Source of the DNA: Jaenimonas drosophilae
Lineage: Eukaryota; Euglenozoa; Kinetoplastea; Trypanosomatida; Trypanosomatidae
Assembly: GCA_030849065.1 (NCBI GenBank)
Contig: JASAON010001653.1
Location: 124,001 to 188,000, forward strand
Length of the DNA: 64,000 bases
Direction of reading: 5' to 3'
Both the position numbers and the translations under genes were made by a program. Positions 60,247 through 64,000 of the stretch are shown here, one piece after another. Under the pieces are notes generated by a model that saw only the letters and a list, made by a program, of their open reading frames with translations, was not told the origin of the DNA and did no database searches. Each line of letters starts with the position of its first letter. Position 1 is the stretch's first letter.

Positions 60247-62349
60247 CTAACATGAATCGTGGATGGATGATGAAAGACGATCAAAGTCTGCGGTGAGGAG
60301 TTGTGTTTCCCAACGACTGAGTTCCTCCATCCACGTTGCACCATCATGTGCAGATGCTGATGATGTGCTCAGTTCAACGCAGAAGGAGGCAAACACGTCC
60401 CAACTTTGCCATTGCCCTGGCAACTGTGGCAGCACAGACATCCACTCATCAACACACGATGATGATGATGATGATGATGATGAGTGGATGAGGTGTGCAG
60501 TGAGTAGCATCGCCGGCCATGGTAGCTCGAAGAGATGCAACAAGGAAAGCCGCTCCACTGCCCAGACCACCGCCAAAAAGTTGTGTAACGCCGTCACAAC
60601 AACACCAACATCATCATCATCACCACCAGCACATGCAAACGCACCTCCACGTGGGCCAACAAAGGCAGTGTGCCTCCACAGGCGGCTGAGTTCTTCGCTG
60701 AGGCTGACGTCAAACACACCGCGATCATCGGTGTGAAAGGATATGCTCGGAATGGCCAACTTCATCAGCCTCGCCATCTCGTCGCCATCGCACTTCTTCT
60801 CGTGTGTGTTGGTGTGTGATGGCAATCGCTGAAAACGTCGCGCAAGACGAAGTTGTTCCGATGCTGCATATCCGCCGCCAACCTCTTCATCGCCTTCACC
60901 ACAACGTGTGAGTAGGATATCTTGGATAGATGCCAATGATGATGATGATGATGTCAGTGTGCTCCACGTGCGCATGATCTCCGCCAAGTGGTGTTCCTCA
61001 ATCGTCTCTAGACCACCCGTGATGATGTTGCTCATGAGGCAGAGCTCCACCCCATCGTGTTGGCGCAGAATCTGCGTGAGGAGTTCCGGCGTGGTGAAGA
61101 CGAGATGGCCCCAACGACGTGGATGTAACTTCATCATCATGGCCAACTCCTGTGCATCATCCTTCTCTCCGCCATGGAGTGTTAGAGCCAGTGTTGTTGG
61201 CATCCGCGGAGCTACATCCCCATCATCATGAGCAGCTCTTGATGAAGATGATGATGATGATGATGAACGTAGCTCATCTAGGATGACGGCAAAGTCTTGC
61301 CAGACGCCCTTGTAGCAGTTGCCAGAGAAATCAGCGCCCGTCACCCAACACATTTTACGAAGTGTACGACGAACAACGTCTGCCAACATCATTGTTGGTG
61401 ATGATGAAGATGATGATGATGTTTGTTGTTGGAGTAGGCCAACACAACGTGCATGAAAGCGCTGCACCTGCTTCGCCTGCAGCCTTCGTGCCACATGCAC
61501 TGCCGCCGCTCCATCTTCCACCGCCGCGCCACGATTCACTGACACAAGCAGGCGCACATGAAGATGATGGGCGATGCGCTCACGTACACGTTGACGCACA
61601 AGACGCTGTGCCGCCTGTGTGCCATAAACACGGCTATACATCTCCAACCACTCAGGCGGAGGTGGAGCAAGTGATGATGATGATGATGTTGTTGTTGTTG
61701 TTGTTGTTGGGATGGGAATCAGAGTGCCGGCATTGAGATCTACGACACCGCCAGCCAAGAGATGCTCCGCCGTTTCTTCAATGGCATCCAAATAATTTGA
61801 GGTGCTCACCACATCATCTCCACGCACATCGCTGCTCATGCCACTTCTCAAGGAGGTACGTAGCTCCAGGAAGCAGATGCTCTCCTCCACGCTGTGCAGC
61901 AACACATCCTGCACAGCAAGGCGAGTGAAGGAGAGGCACGTCATGATGCGATAGATGCGATCAAATGTGTTGAAGGCGCTCTGCATGCGTGTTTGGGGTG
62001 ACGATGGCAGCTCATCATCTTCATCACCGTCATCGTTGTTGTTGTTGTTGTTGCTCATGGTGGTGTTGCGACGCAATTTGCGCAACTTCTTCTGAAAGTA
62101 GTGATCCTCATCACCGCGAATCTTCTCCAGATGCGCGAGGAGCTCCATCGAGATGCTGCCGTTGAGGTGTGCGTGTTGATCCGACTTGGGAACACGTGGC
62201 AGGCATGCCGCCAGCACCTCATCTGCATCGATTGCTTCATGCGTTGCACAATCATGTTGGAGTTGTGGAGGTAGTTGAAGCTGTGGCTGTACGTGTTGTG
62301 TGTAGAAGCGGTGCCACTCACTTGGCAATGATGATGATGTGTGGTGCAT
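60247..62349 (-). CDS. ADAL: Adenosine/N6-methyl-AMP deaminase (ADAL/MAPDA-like)
   Basis: Predicted 700 aa from the ATG at 62349; the extension to 62466 translates a polypyrimidine tract as a Phe run. ADA-superfamily zinc motifs are present in order: DQHAHLNGSIS with His 59 and His 61, GADFSGN (usually GxDLxGN), LTLHGGE (usually HAGE), the CLMSNIITGG element and SFHTDDRGVFD with the paired Asp residues. HLNGSIS and TDDRGVFD..LSEEL are closer to ADAL/MAPDA, which hydrolyses N6-methyl-AMP to IMP, than to classic adenosine deaminase. The enzyme is about twice the usual ~350 aa because of Asn, Ser and Thr runs and several polar insertions. A cytosolic purine-salvage role is likely. Confidence 0.87.
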   Translation of the reverse strand: MHHTSSSLPSEWHRFYTQHVQPQLQLPPQLQHDCATHEAIDADEVLAACLPRVPKSDQHAHLNGSISMELLAHLEKIRGDEDHYFQKKLRKLRRNTTMSNNNNNNDDGDEDDELPSSPQTRMQSAFNTFDRIYRIMTCLSFTRLAVQDVLLHSVEESICFLELRTSLRSGMSSDVRGDDVVSTSNYLDAIEETAEHLLAGGVVDLNAGTLIPIPTTTTTTTSSSSSLAPPPPEWLEMYSRVYGTQAAQRLVRQRVRERIAHHLHVRLLVSVNRGAAVEDGAAAVHVARRLQAKQVQRFHARCVGLLQQQTSSSSSSSPTMMLADVVRRTLRKMCWVTGADFSGNCYKGVWQDFAVILDELRSSSSSSSSSRAAHDDGDVAPRMPTTLALTLHGGEKDDAQELAMMMKLHPRRWGHLVFTTPELLTQILRQHDGVELCLMSNIITGGLETIEEHHLAEIMRTWSTLTSSSSSLASIQDILLTRCGEGDEEVGGGYAASEQLRLARRFQRLPSHTNTHEKKCDGDEMARLMKLAIPSISFHTDDRGVFDVSLSEELSRLWRHTAFVGPRGGAFACAGGDDDDVGVVVTALHNFLAVVWAVERLSLLHLFELPWPAMLLTAHLIHSSSSSSSSSCVDEWMSVLPQLPGQWQSWDVFASFCVELSTSSASAHDGATWMEELSRWETQLLTADFDRLSSSIHDSC

Positions 62350-63180
62350 TTTCGTTTTACGAATAATGCACCAATATGGCTGCAGGACAACAACACAAAC
62401 GAACCGATCACAAAAGAAGGAGAAGAAGAAGAAGAAGCACACGTTGTTGATGAAGCGTGAGTGCATGTATTCAGATCTTGTTGCTTCTCCTCAACGTCAT
62501 TCACCTCCTACATCTTCAAAACACATTCGTCGTTTTTTGTTGTTGTTGTTGTTGTTGCACGTGCGTATACGTGCATGGATCATGTGTCTTGTGTTTGTTG
62601 GAGGAGCGACGGAGGGAGGTTGGCGTAAGTAGTTCGATGGGATGAATGCCCATGACAGTGAAAAGAGAGAAGAATAAAAAAGAAACGTTGGGAGGGCGTT
62701 GTGGGACAACAACGAGTGTGTAGGTGCATATACATGTACGTGTATGATGGATGATCTCACCTCCCCCTCTTCATTCACACACGCAATCACACGCACATAC
62801 ATCATCACCATCATCATCATCGTGGTGCAAGAACAAACGCGTTCAACACCATCGTCGTCACGCACGTTCATCTTTATAGTCATCATCATCTCCATCACAC
62901 TCGCTGGCATCATCATCATCTTCACAACAAATGAATAGAAATTGGTTAGATCGTGCTTGCCATGACGCATGCAGCGGGAGGAGGAGGAGGAGGAGGAAGA
63001 TCTGCTCAGCGTACTACTCCAGCCATGCTGTACGTCGCACACACACACCCAAGCACACATGTTGCGCGCGTGTGTGTGTGTGTGTGATATTCAGCAGTGT
63101 GTAGAAGCAGCATTCTTCTTCTTCGTGTTCGTGTGTGCGTGTGTGCTGCATACACACACCCACACACCTACACACCTCAC
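62350..63180. other. Intergenic region, no gene seen
   Basis: Contains the acceptor region of ADAL, a GTT run (about 62539-62556), ATC-rich sequence (about 62799-62822 and 62880-62925) and GT/CA tracts (about 63069-63085 and 63151-63178). No supported gene. Confidence 0.5.
62380..62437 (-). promoter_or_regulatory. Candidate spliced-leader acceptor for ADAL
   Basis: On the minus strand a CTT-rich pyrimidine tract (62437-62412) is followed by CCTGCAG with the AG at 62381-62380, about 30 bases before the ATG at 62349. It is the clearest trans-splice acceptor layout in the window and helps fix the start codon. Confidence 0.6.
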
Positions 63181-63555
63181 TTAGTGGCCACCACCACCGA
63201 CAATGTTGAAGATTTGGTTGGAGATGAACCACTGACCGTTTTCCTGGGCGAGATGGAAGAAATCATTGAACTTGAGAGGATGGCGCTCATCCTTGAGGAT
63301 CACCTCGCCATTCACAACAACGAGAACACCTCCGCTGAGGCTGGGCTGGCAATCCACGCTATCCGACTTGAACTGCGATTCCGAGAACCCCAGATTAGCA
63401 AAACGCGCCATGATGGCCTCGCCGCCCTGCATCTGCTCATTCTGCCACGTCATGAGAGAGGTTGGGCGGTACACGCCAGCCAACTGCGCACGCTGGGTGG
63501 AGAAGAAGCTGTAGTAGTGCTGCACAAACTGCGTACCAACTTCGGCGAAGGACAT
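63181..63555 (-). CDS. NTF2: Nuclear transport factor 2 (NTF2)
   Basis: Predicted 124 aa, the standard NTF2 length, from the ATG at 63555. The sequence runs MSFAEVGTQFVQHYYSFFS, then LAGVYRPTSLMTWQNEQMQG, GGEAIMARFANLGF, VVVNGEVI and NDFFHLAQENGQWFISNQIF, all matching NTF2 in order and spacing. NTF2 is a homodimer that carries RanGDP into the nucleus through the pore, restoring the Ran gradient. The frame continues upstream to 63795, but that part translates a CTT tract as a Phe run and CA repeats as Thr-His, so it is 5' UTR. The C terminus has an extra GGGGH tail. Confidence 0.95.
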   Translation of the reverse strand: MSFAEVGTQFVQHYYSFFSTQRAQLAGVYRPTSLMTWQNEQMQGGEAIMARFANLGFSESQFKSDSVDCQPSLSGGVLVVVNGEVILKDERHPLKFNDFFHLAQENGQWFISNQIFNIVGGGGH

Positions 63556-63663
63556 GATGATGATGATGTGCCTTACGTGTGTGTGTGTGTGTGTTATGAA
63601 GAGGGTGTCTTGCTGGAGTGGAGTGAATAGTACCTCATGAAGTAGGATGATGAATGAATCAAT

Positions 63664-63682
63664 GAAGAAGAAGAAGAAGGAA
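63664..63682 (-). promoter_or_regulatory. Candidate polypyrimidine tract upstream of NTF2
   Basis: A CTT repeat on the minus strand about 110 bases before the NTF2 ATG, followed by candidate AG acceptors within 50 bases. Inferred from position and composition. Confidence 0.45.
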
Positions 63683-63920
63683 TGTGTGTCAGCGTACAAG
63701 TACGTCAATGATGATGTGAGGTGGTAGATGCACCTACTGCATCCTCGCACAAACACAACAACATGAATGATTATTGGGGATGGCAAGTTAGCCACCCCTC
63801 CGACTTTAAGCGCCAGCGTTGAGCTGATTAATCATGATCATCACCACAGCAACATCATCATCCTTCATATACACACACACACACCAAGTTGTGTGGTGTT
63901 GTTGTTGTTGTGCCAACACC

Positions 63921-64000
63921 CTAGGCCTTCTTCTTGGCTCCTACTGCGGGTGCCTTCTTGGCCACTGCCCCCTTCTTGGACTTGGTGGCAGCGGGCGCCG
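63921..64000 (-). CDS. C-terminal end of a Lys/Ala-rich basic protein, runs off right edge
   Basis: The minus strand reads open from the right edge to a TAG at 63921-63923, giving a tail with repeated AKK, APA and KSKK elements ending VGAKKKA. Such Lys/Ala/Pro tails occur on kinetoplastid histone H1-like proteins and on several ribosomal proteins (for example extended eL and uL proteins); 25 residues do not decide between them. Its spacing from NTF2 (about 365 bases) fits the polycistronic layout. The rest of the gene lies beyond the window. Confidence 0.7.
   Translation of the reverse strand, partial: APAATKSKKGAVAKKAPAVGAKKKA

Noticed and set aside
1..64000. Search by eye for transposons, retroelements and structural RNA genes
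   Set aside because: No reverse transcriptase, transposase, integrase, rRNA, complete tRNA or terminal repeats were recognised.

Overview
The window looks like nuclear DNA of a free-living kinetoplastid, with a Bodo-type bodonid the best guess. All 27 supported genes lie on the minus strand and no convincing plus-strand gene was seen, as expected for one long polycistronic unit. No introns are needed to read the genes. Several starts are preceded on the coding strand by a polypyrimidine tract and an AG, which is the layout of spliced-leader acceptor sites. An EndoG-type nuclease with an SRGH motif and several proteins with mitochondrial-type presequences fit the same group. The species assignment is inference.

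Layout from left to right. 1-5861 has moderate GC and almost no trinucleotide repeats. It holds an unrecognised partial ORF, an OMS1-like methyltransferase, a GT4 glycosyltransferase, an LC8 dynein light chain and the ESCRT-III subunit VPS20/CHMP6. About 6076-7690 is a GC-rich, homopolymer-laden stretch that reads like poor-quality base calls or a bad join, not biology. 8207-20702 holds a fold-III PLP decarboxylase, EndoG, two related secreted/membrane beta-propeller proteins, a CCCH zinc-finger protein and a coiled-coil protein. 21425-35930 holds a large disordered orphan, a rhomboid-like pseudoprotease, a very large HEAT-repeat protein, the five-RRM ribosome biogenesis factor MRD1, a small membrane protein and the tRNA deaminase ADAT2. 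37466-43601 holds a poly-Gln protein, a divergent MTHFR-like protein, the axonemal dynein assembly factor DAW1 and a Tma46/ZC3H15-like protein without zinc fingers. 43946-54021 is a tandem pair of very large paralogues, probably mitochondrial, one of which carries a P-loop module. 54750-64000 holds a mitochondrial TPR-like protein, a Wee1-like kinase, an adenosine/N6-methyl-AMP deaminase, NTF2 and the Lys/Ala-rich end of a protein that runs off the right edge.

As usual in kinetoplastids, neighbouring genes do not form pathway operons. Two loose themes appear: flagellar dynein (LC8, DAW1) and mitochondrial proteins (EndoG, rhomboid-like, TPR-like, the tandem pair). From about 21 kb rightward, GAT/ATC and GTT/CAA triplet repeats become abundant both between and inside genes, where they encode Ser, His, Asp, Asn, Gln, Thr or Met runs. 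The most promising undescribed item is the tandem paralogue pair at 43.9-54.0 kb.
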